The notes under the pieces: generated by a model
What the model saw: the letters and a program-made list of their open reading frames with translations, nothing else
Databases searched by the model: none
What the model was told of the DNA's origin: nothing
Part shown: positions 35,167 through 43,595 of the stretch, piece after piece
Layout of the letters: every line of letters starts with the position of its first letter
Position numbering within the stretch: position 1 is the stretch's first letter
Source: Bradyrhizobium sp. BTAi1
GTDB lineage: Bacteria > Pseudomonadota > Alphaproteobacteria > Rhizobiales > Xanthobacteraceae
Reading direction: 5' to 3'
Assembly: GCF_000015165.1 (NCBI RefSeq)
Contig: NC_009485.1
Location: 6,281,501 to 6,345,500 of the forward strand
DNA: 64,000 nt
Made by a program: the position numbers and the translations under genes

Positions 35167-36057
35167 ATGTCTCTCGTCGCCACCTTCATCTGCAATCCCG
35201 CCGATCCCGCGCTTGATACCACGATCGTGGAGGCCTTCATGGCCGTACTGCCATCGCCGGGGACGCCGCGCTGGCTGTTCGACGAAGTCGCGATCGACAT
35301 CCCGTTCGCCGGCGAGGGCGAGGTCCACAAGATCGAGGCGCGCTTGCGCGACCTGCGCGGCGACATGCCGATCGACATCGTCGTGCAGGCGGAAGCCGTC
35401 CGGCGCAAGAAGCTTTTTCTGGCCGACATGGACTCGACGATGATCGGACAGGAATGCATCGACGAGCTCGCCGAATTTGCCGGGCTGAAGGCGCGTGTCT
35501 CCGCCATCACCGAACGGGCGATGCGCGGCGAGATCGCGTTCGAGCCGGCCTTGCGCGAACGCGTGGCGCTGCTGAAGGACCTGCCGGTGAGCGTCGTCGA
35601 CGAGGTTCTCGCCAAGCGTATCAAGCTCACCCCGGGCGGCCGCCAGCTGGTAATGACCATGCGGGCACATGGCGCCTATACATGTCTGATCTCCGGCGGC
35701 TTCACGCTGTTCACGCGTCCCATCGCGGCCACGATCGGCTTTCAGGAAAATCGCGCCAACGAGCTCGTGGTGGCCGACGGCAAGCTGACCGGTGACGTGC
35801 GTGAGCCGATCATCGGACGCGACGCCAAGCTCGCCACCCTGACTGAGCTTCGCGAATCCTTCGACCTCGACGAGATCGACACGCTGGCGGTGGGTGACGG
35901 CGCCAACGATCTCGGCATGATCGAGGCGGCCGGCCTCGGCGTAGCCTATCACGCCAAGCCCGCGGTCTCCGCGGCCGCCTCCGCGCGCATCGACCACGGC
36001 GACCTCACCGCGCTCCTCTACGCCCAGGGCTACACGCGCGCCGAATTCGTGGAATGA
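35167..36057 (+). CDS. serB: Phosphoserine phosphatase
   Basis: 296 residues. Last step of serine synthesis. HAD motifs: DMDSTMI with catalytic Asp87 and Asp89, ISGGFTLF (motif II), Lys in GDGAND-preceding region and VGDGANDLGMIEAAGLGVAYHAKP (motifs III/IV). The N-terminal part (1-80) is a degenerate ACT-like domain usual for this type. ATG at 35167 follows the GTG of miaA by only 3 bp, so the 5' UTR and promoter overlap the miaA coding region. Confidence 0.97.
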   Translation: MSLVATFICNPADPALDTTIVEAFMAVLPSPGTPRWLFDEVAIDIPFAGEGEVHKIEARLRDLRGDMPIDIVVQAEAVRRKKLFLADMDSTMIGQECIDELAEFAGLKARVSAITERAMRGEIAFEPALRERVALLKDLPVSVVDEVLAKRIKLTPGGRQLVMTMRAHGAYTCLISGGFTLFTRPIAATIGFQENRANELVVADGKLTGDVREPIIGRDAKLATLTELRESFDLDEIDTLAVGDGANDLGMIEAAGLGVAYHAKPAVSAAASARIDHGDLTALLYAQGYTRAEFVE

Positions 36058-36510
36058 GCCCTGGATGAAGCAGCCGCCGCGCAGAAGCGGCTGCCTGCGC
36101 GCCATCATGTCACCCCCGAGAGCCGGATCGTGAACACGGCGCGGCCTCGTCCGAACGAATGACACATCGCGCCGTGATGGCAGCCGAACGGCGCACGCCG
36201 CTTTGAATACGAATCATGCATTCGAGGGCGAGGACATGTGCAGCCTCTGCTCGCGCAATCGGGCTGAACGTTTATTTCAATCTGCCGCGCTCACGCGCAA
36301 CCACGTTCCAAATCATTTCAAAACGCTGATCGTGTCATTCGACACTCGCATCAGATCCAGCAACGACGCCGCTAATTTTAACCGCGTCACCGTTCCATCA
36401 ATTGTCAAACCATGCTGCATCGCATATATGATTTTTCAGGTGAGGAAGCGTCCAAGACACGAACACGATTGCGCATGACGCGATCGATCATCGTCACAAA
36501 AGGACCTCCG
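36058..36510. other. 453-bp intergenic stretch, AT-rich in its second half
   Basis: From about 36290 to 36440 the sequence is noticeably AT-richer than the window average (CAAATCATTTCAAAACGCTG; GCTAATTTTAACCGCGTC). Probably holds the promoter of the small secreted protein. An ORF at 36203-36478 has no family features and is not called. Confidence 0.5.
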
Positions 36511-36792
36511 ATGACCATCAAGCGACTCATTCCCAGCACTCTGCTCGTTCTCGCCGCGCTCAGCAGCGCCGCTGTTGCAGCCGAATTGCCGAACTACGAA
36601 GTCAAGGCGCTGCCGGCCACTCCGCATCAGCTGTCCGTCGTCGGCGCTTCGACTGCCGAGGAGCAGGCCCCCGCTGCCGACCTGACGCGCGCCGGCATGC
36701 CCGCCACGAACCACCAGCTCGCCGTGCTGACCACCCACCGCCGCAGCGCCGCTCTTGTTGTCCCGACCACGGTCGGCAGCGCACGCAACTAA
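36511..36792 (+). CDS. Small secreted protein with an internal duplicated motif
   Basis: 93 residues. Signal peptide (about 1-24: IKRLIPSTLLVLAALSSAAVAA) and a mature part of about 69 residues. The motif LPATPHQLSVVG (about 32-43) recurs as MPATNHQLAVLT (about 62-73), a two-fold repeat. No cysteines; function unknown. The ATG at 36511 follows AAAGGACC and sits after the AT-rich region. I recall similar short proteins in Bradyrhizobium annotated hypothetical, but cannot confirm. Confidence 0.75.
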   Translation: MTIKRLIPSTLLVLAALSSAAVAAELPNYEVKALPATPHQLSVVGASTAEEQAPAADLTRAGMPATNHQLAVLTTHRRSAALVVPTTVGSARN

Positions 36793-37099
36793 GCGCCTGA
36801 TGTGATCTCTCGACCCATCTCCTCGAGCCCCGTTCTGTCATAGCTCGAGGAGGTGTCGCCGGTCGCGGGCGCCACCGCCCGGGACGATGCCGACCACGAC
36901 GTGACGATGGTGCGCCGCCACGTCGGAGCAGTCGAGGCAACGAGCCTCCTTCTCCCCTCCCTTCCCCCGCCGTTGACATCAGATGATCCAACCCGCCATG
37001 GTGTTGACGAGGGTTGTTTTGGTCAGCATCTGATTACGAGCCATTGATCCCCGCTCCAGAGTGGATGTCAGCTGCTGTGTGAGGCCGGAGGGAGCCGCG
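36793..37099. other. 307-bp intergenic stretch with one perfect hairpin
   Basis: Contains CTCCTCGAGC (36819-36828) pairing perfectly with GCTCGAGGAG (36843-36852) across a 14-nt loop, 27 bp after the small secreted gene, a likely 3' end without a U-run. The rest includes a GC-rich stretch and the arsH promoter region; no gene seen. Confidence 0.6.
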
Positions 37100-37813
37100 T
37101 TGACTGACACGACGCCGCAATTGGACGATGCCGCGTTCCGTCCGATCGACCGGGCGAAGCTGCTGGAGCCAGCCCCGTCCTCGCATCCCCCGCGCATCCT
37201 GCTGCTCTATGGATCGCTGCGGCAGCGTTCGTTCAGCCGGCTGCTCACCGAGGAGGCCGCGCGCATTCTCGCCCGTTATGGCGTGGAGACGCGGAGCTTC
37301 GATCCGCACGGATTGCCCCTGGTCGACGAGTCCGGGCCCGATCATCAGAAGGTTCAGGAGCTCATGCAGCTCGTGACCTGGTGCGAGGGCATGGTGTGGT
37401 GCTCGCCCGAGCGGCACGGGGCGATGACCGGCGTGATGAAGACCCAGATCGACTGGATTCCGCTGTCGGTGGGAGCCGTCAGGCCGACGCAGGGCAAGAC
37501 GCTGGCGGTGATGCAGGTCAGCGGCGGCTCGCAGTCGTTCAACGCCGTCAACCAACTGCGCGTGCTCGGCCGCTGGATGCGGCTGATCACCATCCCGAAC
37601 CAGTCGTCAGTCCCGAAGGCCTTCGCGGAGTTCGACGAGGCCGGGCGCATGAAGCCATCGGCCTATTATGATCGCCTCGTCGACGTGATGGAAGAGCTCG
37701 TCAAGTTCACGCTGCTGACACGCGACCGGGCCGACTATCTGGTCGACCGCTACTCCGAGCGCAAGGAAAGCGCCGAGGCGCTCTCGCAACGGGTCAATCA
37801 GAGGTCGATCTGA
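37100..37813 (+). CDS. arsH: NADPH-dependent FMN reductase ArsH
   Basis: 237 residues. Flavoprotein with a flavodoxin-like fold that oxidises organoarsenicals. FMN-phosphate loop YGSLRQRSFSRLLTEEAARI, then WCSPERHGAMTGVMKTQIDWIP (dimer/FMN site) and VMQVSGGSQSFNAVNQLRVLGRWMR, all characteristic of ArsH. Start chosen at TTG 37100 because GGAGGG lies about 8 nt upstream and the text matches the family from there; an in-frame start at 37061 is possible. No arsR, arsB or arsC gene is beside it, so it is an orphan ars gene here. Confidence 0.9.
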   Translation: MTDTTPQLDDAAFRPIDRAKLLEPAPSSHPPRILLLYGSLRQRSFSRLLTEEAARILARYGVETRSFDPHGLPLVDESGPDHQKVQELMQLVTWCEGMVWCSPERHGAMTGVMKTQIDWIPLSVGAVRPTQGKTLAVMQVSGGSQSFNAVNQLRVLGRWMRLITIPNQSSVPKAFAEFDEAGRMKPSAYYDRLVDVMEELVKFTLLTRDRADYLVDRYSERKESAEALSQRVNQRSI

Positions 37814-37852
37814 TCGGTCCTGGAGCAGATCCGGAAAGATGGCTTCCCGCCA

Positions 37853-39283
37853 TCAGGCCGCTTGCTGCTGCTTCTCCCCGCCGATCCGCGCGACGGTGGC
37901 CGAGGGCAGCAGCAGGAGCGCGGCAACGCTGGCCACGGCGCAGGCCGAGGCCGCCACCAGGAACATCCGGGCATAGTCAGGCGCTCCTCCCGAGAGACCC
38001 AGAACGGCGCCGAGCGTCGCGATCCCGATCGCGAAGCCGGCCTGGCGCATGATCACCGTGACCGCCACCGCCATGCCGGCCTGATCAGCCGGCACCAGCG
38101 CAACGACCGCCCCCGACAATTGCGGATGCGCCAGCGCGGCGCCCACTCCCATCGCGCCCATGGCGACGCGCACCAGCCATGCTCGGAACGTCGGATCTGA
38201 TGTGGCGAGCGCGCCGACGAACAGCAGATTGCCGACAGCCGTGATGGCGAGCGCGACGCTGAAATGCCGTCGCCAGCCCCACCAGTTGACCAGCCTGGCA
38301 CCGAATGGCGGCACCACGAGCATCGGGAATGTCGCCATGAGCATCGCCAATCCACATTCGGCCGCGTTCCAGCCGAATGTCGCAGCGAAAAAGTTCGGCA
38401 GATAGACCAGGACGGCCCAATAGCCGAGCGACACCGAATTCAGCAGCAGCGCGACCGCAATCATCGCGCGGTTGACGAAGATCGCGGGATCAAAGATCGG
38501 CTGCGGCCGGCGCCGCTGCTGCCACAGGAAGGCCCCCAGAAGCAGCACGGCCAGGACAATTCCGAGGACCAGATCTGCGCCGCCGCGCGCGTGCAACAGC
38601 GCGGCGATCAGCATGCAGAGCGCTGCGCTCAGAAGCCCCATGCCGAGGTAGTCGAGCGGACGTTGCGGCAACTTGCGCATTTCGGGCACGAGCCTGGGAA
38701 TGCTCCAGGCGGCCAGCAGGCACGCCGGCAGATTGGCGGCGAAGATCCAGCGCCAACCGACCCACGTGGAGATGCCGCCGCCGATGCTCGGTCCGAGCGC
38801 CATGGCAACGCCAGAGACCACGCCGAGCCAGCCCAACGCCCGCGTGCGCGCGCCCGGCGCCGGATAGAGCGCGGCGATCAGCGCGACGCCGCCGGTCATC
38901 ACAAAGGCCGCTCCCAATCCCTGCAAGGCGCGTGCGAGCCCGAGGGTCAAGCCATCCCCCGCCAGCGCGCACGCCAGCGATGCCGCCGCGAAGACGAGAT
39001 TGCCGGCCAGCATCGCACGGCGACGGCCCATGCTGTCGGCAAGACTGCCCGCAACCAGGAGCGCCGCCGTGAAGGCGAGGCTGTAAGCGTCCATCACCCA
39101 GGCCTGGCCGGCGATCCCGAGCCCCAGCCCGTCCGCGATCGCGGGCAAGGCGACGACCACGGCGGTCACGTCGAAATTGGTGAGGAAGGCGGCCAAGCTC
39201 AAGGCGAGCGCCGGCCACATCGACGTGACCGTCTCCAGTTCGGACGGCGATGACACTGAACGGGCGTTAGGCACTGAGCGCAC
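37853..39283 (-). CDS. MFS multidrug exporter, DHA2-type
   Basis: 476 residues with about 14 transmembrane helices. Motif A GSLADSMGRRRAML between helices 2 and 3, motif C region GWLGVVSGVAMALGPSIGGG in helix 5 (antiporter signature). DHA2 family members export drugs or toxins using the proton gradient. The tail after helix 14 is short. Divergent from a LysR regulator, 79 bp apart, which suggests the pair is self-controlled. Confidence 0.88.
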   Translation of the reverse strand: MRSVPNARSVSSPSELETVTSMWPALALSLAAFLTNFDVTAVVVALPAIADGLGLGIAGQAWVMDAYSLAFTAALLVAGSLADSMGRRRAMLAGNLVFAAASLACALAGDGLTLGLARALQGLGAAFVMTGGVALIAALYPAPGARTRALGWLGVVSGVAMALGPSIGGGISTWVGWRWIFAANLPACLLAAWSIPRLVPEMRKLPQRPLDYLGMGLLSAALCMLIAALLHARGGADLVLGIVLAVLLLGAFLWQQRRRPQPIFDPAIFVNRAMIAVALLLNSVSLGYWAVLVYLPNFFAATFGWNAAECGLAMLMATFPMLVVPPFGARLVNWWGWRRHFSVALAITAVGNLLFVGALATSDPTFRAWLVRVAMGAMGVGAALAHPQLSGAVVALVPADQAGMAVAVTVIMRQAGFAIGIATLGAVLGLSGGAPDYARMFLVAASACAVASVAALLLLPSATVARIGGEKQQQAA

Positions 39284-39338
39284 TCCAACGTGACGAGCGA
39301 CGCCCTCAGAAATGACCGTCGCGCCTGTTCACGTCAGC

Positions 39339-39353
39339 ATGAATTTCATTCAT
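39339..39353. promoter_or_regulatory. Candidate LysR operator between MFS and LysR genes
   Basis: Perfect inverted repeat ATGAAT-TTC-ATTCAT, which fits the LysR T-N11-A box (T at 39340, A at 39352). Lies 10 bp upstream of the LysR start and 56 bp from the MFS start, in the divergent region. Confidence 0.5.
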
Positions 39354-39362
39354 ACTATCATC

Positions 39363-40292
39363 ATGCGATCTCTTCCGCCTTTCGATGGGCTCGTGGCCTT
39401 TGAAGCTGCGGCCCGCCACCGCAGCATCACATTGGCGGCGACCGAACTCGGACTGACACAGAGCGCGGTGAGCCACCGGCTGCGCAAGCTCGAGACCTAT
39501 CTCGGCGCCAAGCTGTTCAACCACCGCAGCGGGACTGGGCTGTCGCCGACGACGGCCGGCGCCTCGCTGCTCACCGAGACCGTGGGCCTGCTCGACGAAC
39601 TGGCGATGCTGCGTGCGCGCTACCGTGCCGCCGCACAGCCCGCAGTCTTGAAGGTCGGGGTGGGCGCGGCCCTGTCGCATTATTGGCTGGTGCGGAGATT
39701 GCCCGGCTTTCTGGCGCGACACGGCGATGTCGGCGTCGAGCTCTTTGTCGCGGAAAGCGAAGCCCAAGCGCGGGCGGCCGATGTCGACCTTCAGGTGCTG
39801 TGGCTGCCGAAGACAGTGGCACGCGCAAGCTCGACGCAACGGGTGCTGTTCCGGGAGCGTGTCTTCCCCGTCGCCATGCCGCGCCTGTTGCCACGCAGCC
39901 GCGCCCTGCACAACGTCCGCGATCTCGCAAACTATCCGATCATTCACAAGGGGCGCGCTGGCCGCGACGACGGCGCGGAATGGTCATGGCCGGCATGGTT
40001 CGAGCGGCTCGGCCTCGGCGCGGCAGCGCCGGGCGGCATGCGGGTCGACACGATCAGCCTGGCGCTGGCCGCAGCGATCGCGGGCGCGGGCGTGGCACTG
40101 GGACGATCACTGCTGGTGCACGACGCGCTGGCCGACCGGCGCTTGACTCGCGTGCTGGCAGCTGAATGGGATATGCCGTCCAGCAAAGTCCATGTCGTGC
40201 GCTGGCCCGCCGTGCTGAGCGCGGACCCGCGCGTCAAACTGTTCACGGGCTGGCTGGCCGGCGAGGCGGCGCTGCTGTCGGAAAGTGATTGA
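39363..40292 (+). CDS. LysR-family transcriptional regulator (GcvA-like)
   Basis: 309 residues. N-terminal winged helix-turn-helix (LVAFEAAARHRSITLAATEL then LTQSAVSHRLRKLETYLG) and a periplasmic-binding-type effector domain (VLKVGVGAALSHYWLVRRLP). Sequence style matches the GcvA subgroup. ATG at 39363 used because LPPFDGLVAFEAAARH is the usual N-terminus; a start at 39312 would add an unsupported leader. Likely regulates the divergent MFS exporter. Confidence 0.88.
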   Translation: MRSLPPFDGLVAFEAAARHRSITLAATELGLTQSAVSHRLRKLETYLGAKLFNHRSGTGLSPTTAGASLLTETVGLLDELAMLRARYRAAAQPAVLKVGVGAALSHYWLVRRLPGFLARHGDVGVELFVAESEAQARAADVDLQVLWLPKTVARASSTQRVLFRERVFPVAMPRLLPRSRALHNVRDLANYPIIHKGRAGRDDGAEWSWPAWFERLGLGAAAPGGMRVDTISLALAAAIAGAGVALGRSLLVHDALADRRLTRVLAAEWDMPSSKVHVVRWPAVLSADPRVKLFTGWLAGEAALLSESD

Positions 40293-40603
40293 GGTCCAGG
40301 CCCTTTGAGATCCAGGCCCTGCCCCAGCGGAGACTTGCGTGAACAGCATCATCTTGCGGTCAGCCAATGAAGGCGATGCGCCGATCCAGGAGCCAGACAG
40401 CCGCGACCGATATTATGAGAGGCGCCAACTGACGAACCTGTCCCGAACCACTCCATGCAGGCTCGGGCACGGCTTTCCCACTGCGGCAGCGCGCGTGCCG
40501 ATCACCGTCATTGCGAGGGCCATATGCGACGACGCAATCCAGAGCCGCTCATTGAACTCTGGATTGCGCCGCTCGCCCGCAATGACGGCGGCGAGGCCGC
40601 CTC
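40293..40603. other. 311-bp intergenic stretch with a repeat
   Basis: Between convergent LysR and degP genes. The second half is the palindromic repeat 40506-40588; the first half holds nothing recognised. Confidence 0.6.
40506..40588. repeat. Palindromic intergenic repeat (GTCATTGCGAGCG family)
   Basis: Outer arms CGTCATTGCGAGGG... and CGCCCGCAATGACG, inner perfect arms GCAATCCAGAG / CTCTGGATTGC. Sits just downstream of degP. Same family as 34163-34242. Confidence 0.75.
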
Positions 40604-42100
40604 TTACTGCAGGCTGAGCGCCACGAAGCGGAGTTCGCCGTCGGCGTTGGAGACCAAAAGCAGCACCGACTTCTTGCCGTCCTTCTTGAGCTGGTCGACC
40701 CGCTTCTTAATATCGGCGCCGGAGGTCACGGCCTCCTGCGCAACCTCGACGATGACGTCGCCGGCCGACAGGCGCTTCTCGGCGGCATCGGAGCCCTGGT
40801 CGACGCCGGTGACGATGACGCCCTTGACGCTGTCCTTGATCTTGTAGCGCGTGCGCAGATCCTTCGACAGCGCGGCGAGATCGAGCCCGAGCGCCTTCTG
40901 CGTCTGGGGCTTCTCGGCCGGCTCGTCCTTCTTGATCGCCGCCTGCTGCACTTTCTCGTTGTCCTCGAGCCGGCCGAGCTTGACCTTGAGCGTCTGCTCC
41001 TGGCCCTTGCGGATGACGATGACATCGACTTCCTTGCCGACCGCGGTGTCGGCGACGATCCGCGACAGGTCCTTCGGCTCCTTGATGTCATGACCGTCGA
41101 ACTTGACGACCACGTCGCCCGGCTCGATGCCCGCCGGCTTGGCCGGTCCCTTGTCGTCGACGCCTGCGACCAGCGCGCCGCGCGCCGGCTTGATGTTGAG
41201 GCTCTCCGCGATCTCGTCGGTGACGCCCTGGATGCGCACACCAAGCCAGCCGCGGCGCAGTTCGCCGAACTGGCGCAGCTGGTCGACGACGCCGGCCACC
41301 GTCTTCGACGGCACCGCGAAGCCGATGCCGATCGAGCCGCCCGACGGCGAGATGATCAGGGTGTTGACGCCGATGACCTCGCCGTCGAGGTTGAACAGCG
41401 GACCGCCGGAATTGCCGCGATTGATCGCGGCGTCGGTCTGGATGTAGCTGTCATAGGGCCCCGACGAGATGTCGCGGTTCTTGGCCGAGACGATGCCCGC
41501 GGTGACGGTGCCGCCGAGGCTGAACGGGTTGCCGATCGCGACCACCCAGTCGCCCAGCCGAAGCTTGTCGGAATCGCCGAACTTCACCACGGTCAGCGGC
41601 CGCGGCGGCTTGAACTTGAGCACCGCGAGGTCCGTCTTCTTGTCGACGCCGACCAGCTCGGCCTTGATCTTGGTGCCGTCGTTCATGATCACGTTGATCT
41701 CGTCAGCATCGGCGATGACGTGGTTGTTGGTGACGACCACGCCGGAATCGTCGACGATGAAGCCCGAGCCCAGCGAATTGGTGCGGCGTGGCGAGTTGTC
41801 GGCCCCGCCCCGGCCGCCTGGGCCGCCGCGGCGGTTCTTGAAGAAGTCGTCGAAGAACTCCTCGAACGGCGAGCCCGGCGGCACCTGCGGATTGGCGCCG
41901 CGCCCCTCTCCGCCGCCCTTGGCCTCGACGGTCTGCGAGGTCGAGATGTTGACCACCGCGTCGATCACCTTTTCGGCGACGTCGGCAATCCCCTCGGGCC
42001 CCCGTGCCGAAGCCGGCGCCGGCGCGAGCGCCCAGCCGACGGCGAAAACCGCCGCGGTCACGATCGGGCGCAAGCGGCTGAGAGCAAGGGTTGCGGTCAT
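40604..42100 (-). CDS. degP: Do-family periplasmic serine protease/chaperone
   Basis: 498 residues. Signal peptide (about 1-32, ending ASARGP), trypsin-like domain with His127 (TNNHVIA), Asp157 (KKTDLAVLK) and Ser231 (RGNSGGPLF), then PDZ1 (about 290-370, GWLGVRIQGV) and PDZ2 (about 405-495). Degrades or refolds misfolded envelope proteins. A glycine/arginine-rich loop (about 88-106: KNRRGGPGGRGG) is an insertion. The ATG at 42100 has GGAG about 10 nt upstream; TTG at 42115 lies within that SD region and is not used. Downstream of hflKC and DUF2065 on the same strand. Confidence 0.95.
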   Translation of the reverse strand: MTATLALSRLRPIVTAAVFAVGWALAPAPASARGPEGIADVAEKVIDAVVNISTSQTVEAKGGGEGRGANPQVPPGSPFEEFFDDFFKNRRGGPGGRGGADNSPRRTNSLGSGFIVDDSGVVVTNNHVIADADEINVIMNDGTKIKAELVGVDKKTDLAVLKFKPPRPLTVVKFGDSDKLRLGDWVVAIGNPFSLGGTVTAGIVSAKNRDISSGPYDSYIQTDAAINRGNSGGPLFNLDGEVIGVNTLIISPSGGSIGIGFAVPSKTVAGVVDQLRQFGELRRGWLGVRIQGVTDEIAESLNIKPARGALVAGVDDKGPAKPAGIEPGDVVVKFDGHDIKEPKDLSRIVADTAVGKEVDVIVIRKGQEQTLKVKLGRLEDNEKVQQAAIKKDEPAEKPQTQKALGLDLAALSKDLRTRYKIKDSVKGVIVTGVDQGSDAAEKRLSAGDVIVEVAQEAVTSGADIKKRVDQLKKDGKKSVLLLVSNADGELRFVALSLQ

Positions 42101-42345
42101 CGGGCGGATCTCCAAAAGGACAGAAAATTCAGTCGGTACAGTGCGCCGGAACCGGCCGAGGACGCAAGCACGCCGGCTCGGAGCGCCGAATTCATCATTG
42201 AAGGCGACCTAATACGGCAAAATGGCGCAGCCATCGCCTCACAATGGCGTTGGCCGGGCGGAAGGCAACGGGCGCCATCGTAATGGCCGCAATCGTCCGG
42301 GGTTCCTGCCGGGTCGATCATACGGCGGCGCGGGCGCCGCCGGGT

Positions 42346-42552
42346 TCAGATCGGGCGCCGGATGACCCAGATCAGCACCAGCCCGGCCACCGCGGACCCG
42401 ATTCCAACCGCGCGCAGCACGTTGTCGGGCGTGGTCATCGCCGTCTTCATGGCCCGCCGCATCCACTCCGGACTTGCCGCGAACATCAGACCCTCGAGCA
42501 CGAACAGGATACCTAATCCGATGAGGAAATCGGAAAACGCAATGGACCTCAT
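42346..42552 (-). CDS. DUF2065 family small membrane protein
   Basis: 68 residues with two transmembrane helices (FLIGLGILFVLEGLMFA; AVGIGSAVAGLVLIWVI), the DUF2065 layout. Commonly sits beside hflC in Proteobacteria; role unknown but perhaps in HflKC/FtsH complexes (inference). The ATG at 42552 is used; an extension to 42570 is possible. Confidence 0.88.
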   Translation of the reverse strand: MRSIAFSDFLIGLGILFVLEGLMFAASPEWMRRAMKTAMTTPDNVLRAVGIGSAVAGLVLIWVIRRPI

Positions 42553-42587
42553 CGGACCCGGACCTCCCATTCGACCTTCTTGATATC

Positions 42588-42619
42588 AGACGGGGCGAAG
42601 CAACGGCTTCGCCCCGTCT
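42588..42619 (-). terminator. Strong hairpin between hflC and DUF2065
   Basis: Perfect 13-bp stem AGACGGGGCGAAG (42588-42600)/CTTCGCCCCGTCT (42607-42619) with a 6-nt loop. The minus strand continues without a U-run (GATATCAAG), so it may attenuate or stabilise the hflKC mRNA rather than fully terminate it. Confidence 0.65.
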
Positions 42620-42659
42620 CTGTCAACTCTTATTCACCGGGATCGACCGCCCGATGACA

Positions 42660-43595
42660 TCAGGGTTTGGGCGCCTGCGCCGCGGCCGCCGTCGCGCCGG
42701 CCGGAGACGGCGTGTCCGATCCCGCCTTGCCCGAGGGATTGGCGAAATAGCGGAAGAACTCCGAATCGGGCCGCAGCAGGAAGCGGGTCTCGCCGGACTT
42801 CAGCCCGTTCTCATAGGCCGACATCGAGCGGTAGAAGGCGAAGAAGTCGGGATCCTTGCCATAGGCCTCAGCGAACAGCCGGTTGCGCTCGGCATCGCCG
42901 GCGCCGCGGGTCTGCTCCGCCTGCGAATTGGCCTCGGCCACGATCACCGTCGCCTCACGGTCGGCCTTGGACCTGATCTCCTGCGCCTTCTGGCCGCCGA
43001 GGGCCCGGAACTCCTCGGCCTCGCGCTGCCGTTCAGTCTTCATCCGATTGTAGACCGCCTGGCTGTTGGCCTCCGGCAGATCGGCACGACGGATGCGGAC
43101 ATCGACGACCTGAATGCCATAGGCATCGGCCTCCTTGTCGAGCTGATCGCGGATCTTGCGCATCAGCCCTTCGCGTTCGTCGCGCACCACCTGGGTGAAG
43201 GTGACCTCGCCGAGCACGCGGCGGAGCGAGGCGTTGAGCAAGGTGCCAAGCTGAACATTGGCGGTCTGGATCGAGCCGACGCTCTGGTAGAACTGCAGCG
43301 CGTTCTTGATCCGGTAGCGCGCGAAGGCATCGACCACGAGCCGCTTCTGGTCGAAGGCGATCACCTCCTGCGACGGATTCTCCAGGTCGAGAATGCGCTT
43401 GTCGATCGAGATCACGTTGTCGATGAATGGCGCCTTGAAGTTCAAGCCGGGCTCAGTGACGACATCGACCGGCTTGCCGAAGCGCACGACGAGCGCCTGC
43501 TCGGTCTGCTGCACGGTGAACAGCGAACTGTAGCCGATGACGACGAGGGCCAGCGCCACGACCAGCGCGACGATGCCTGCGACGGGGGACCTCAT
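42660..43595 (-). CDS. hflC: FtsH protease modulator HflC
   Basis: 311 residues. N-terminal transmembrane helix (VAGIVALVVALALVVIGYS) and SPFH/band-7 domain (SLFTVQQTEQALVVRFGKP onward), then a coiled coil (about 190-250) and a Pro/Ala-rich tail. Forms the HflKC complex that restrains FtsH at the inner membrane. ATGA overlap with hflK (43592-43595) indicates translational coupling. Confidence 0.97.
   Translation of the reverse strand: MRSPVAGIVALVVALALVVIGYSSLFTVQQTEQALVVRFGKPVDVVTEPGLNFKAPFIDNVISIDKRILDLENPSQEVIAFDQKRLVVDAFARYRIKNALQFYQSVGSIQTANVQLGTLLNASLRRVLGEVTFTQVVRDEREGLMRKIRDQLDKEADAYGIQVVDVRIRRADLPEANSQAVYNRMKTERQREAEEFRALGGQKAQEIRSKADREATVIVAEANSQAEQTRGAGDAERNRLFAEAYGKDPDFFAFYRSMSAYENGLKSGETRFLLRPDSEFFRYFANPSGKAGSDTPSPAGATAAAAQAPKP

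Noticed and set aside
35164..36165. Upstream extension of miaA to a 639-residue protein
   Set aside because: The extension is antisense to serB and carries no motif; GTG at 35163 starts the family-length MiaA.
36203..36478. 91-codon ORF upstream of the small secreted protein
   Set aside because: No Shine-Dalgarno, odd composition, lies in an AT-rich promoter-like region; no family features.
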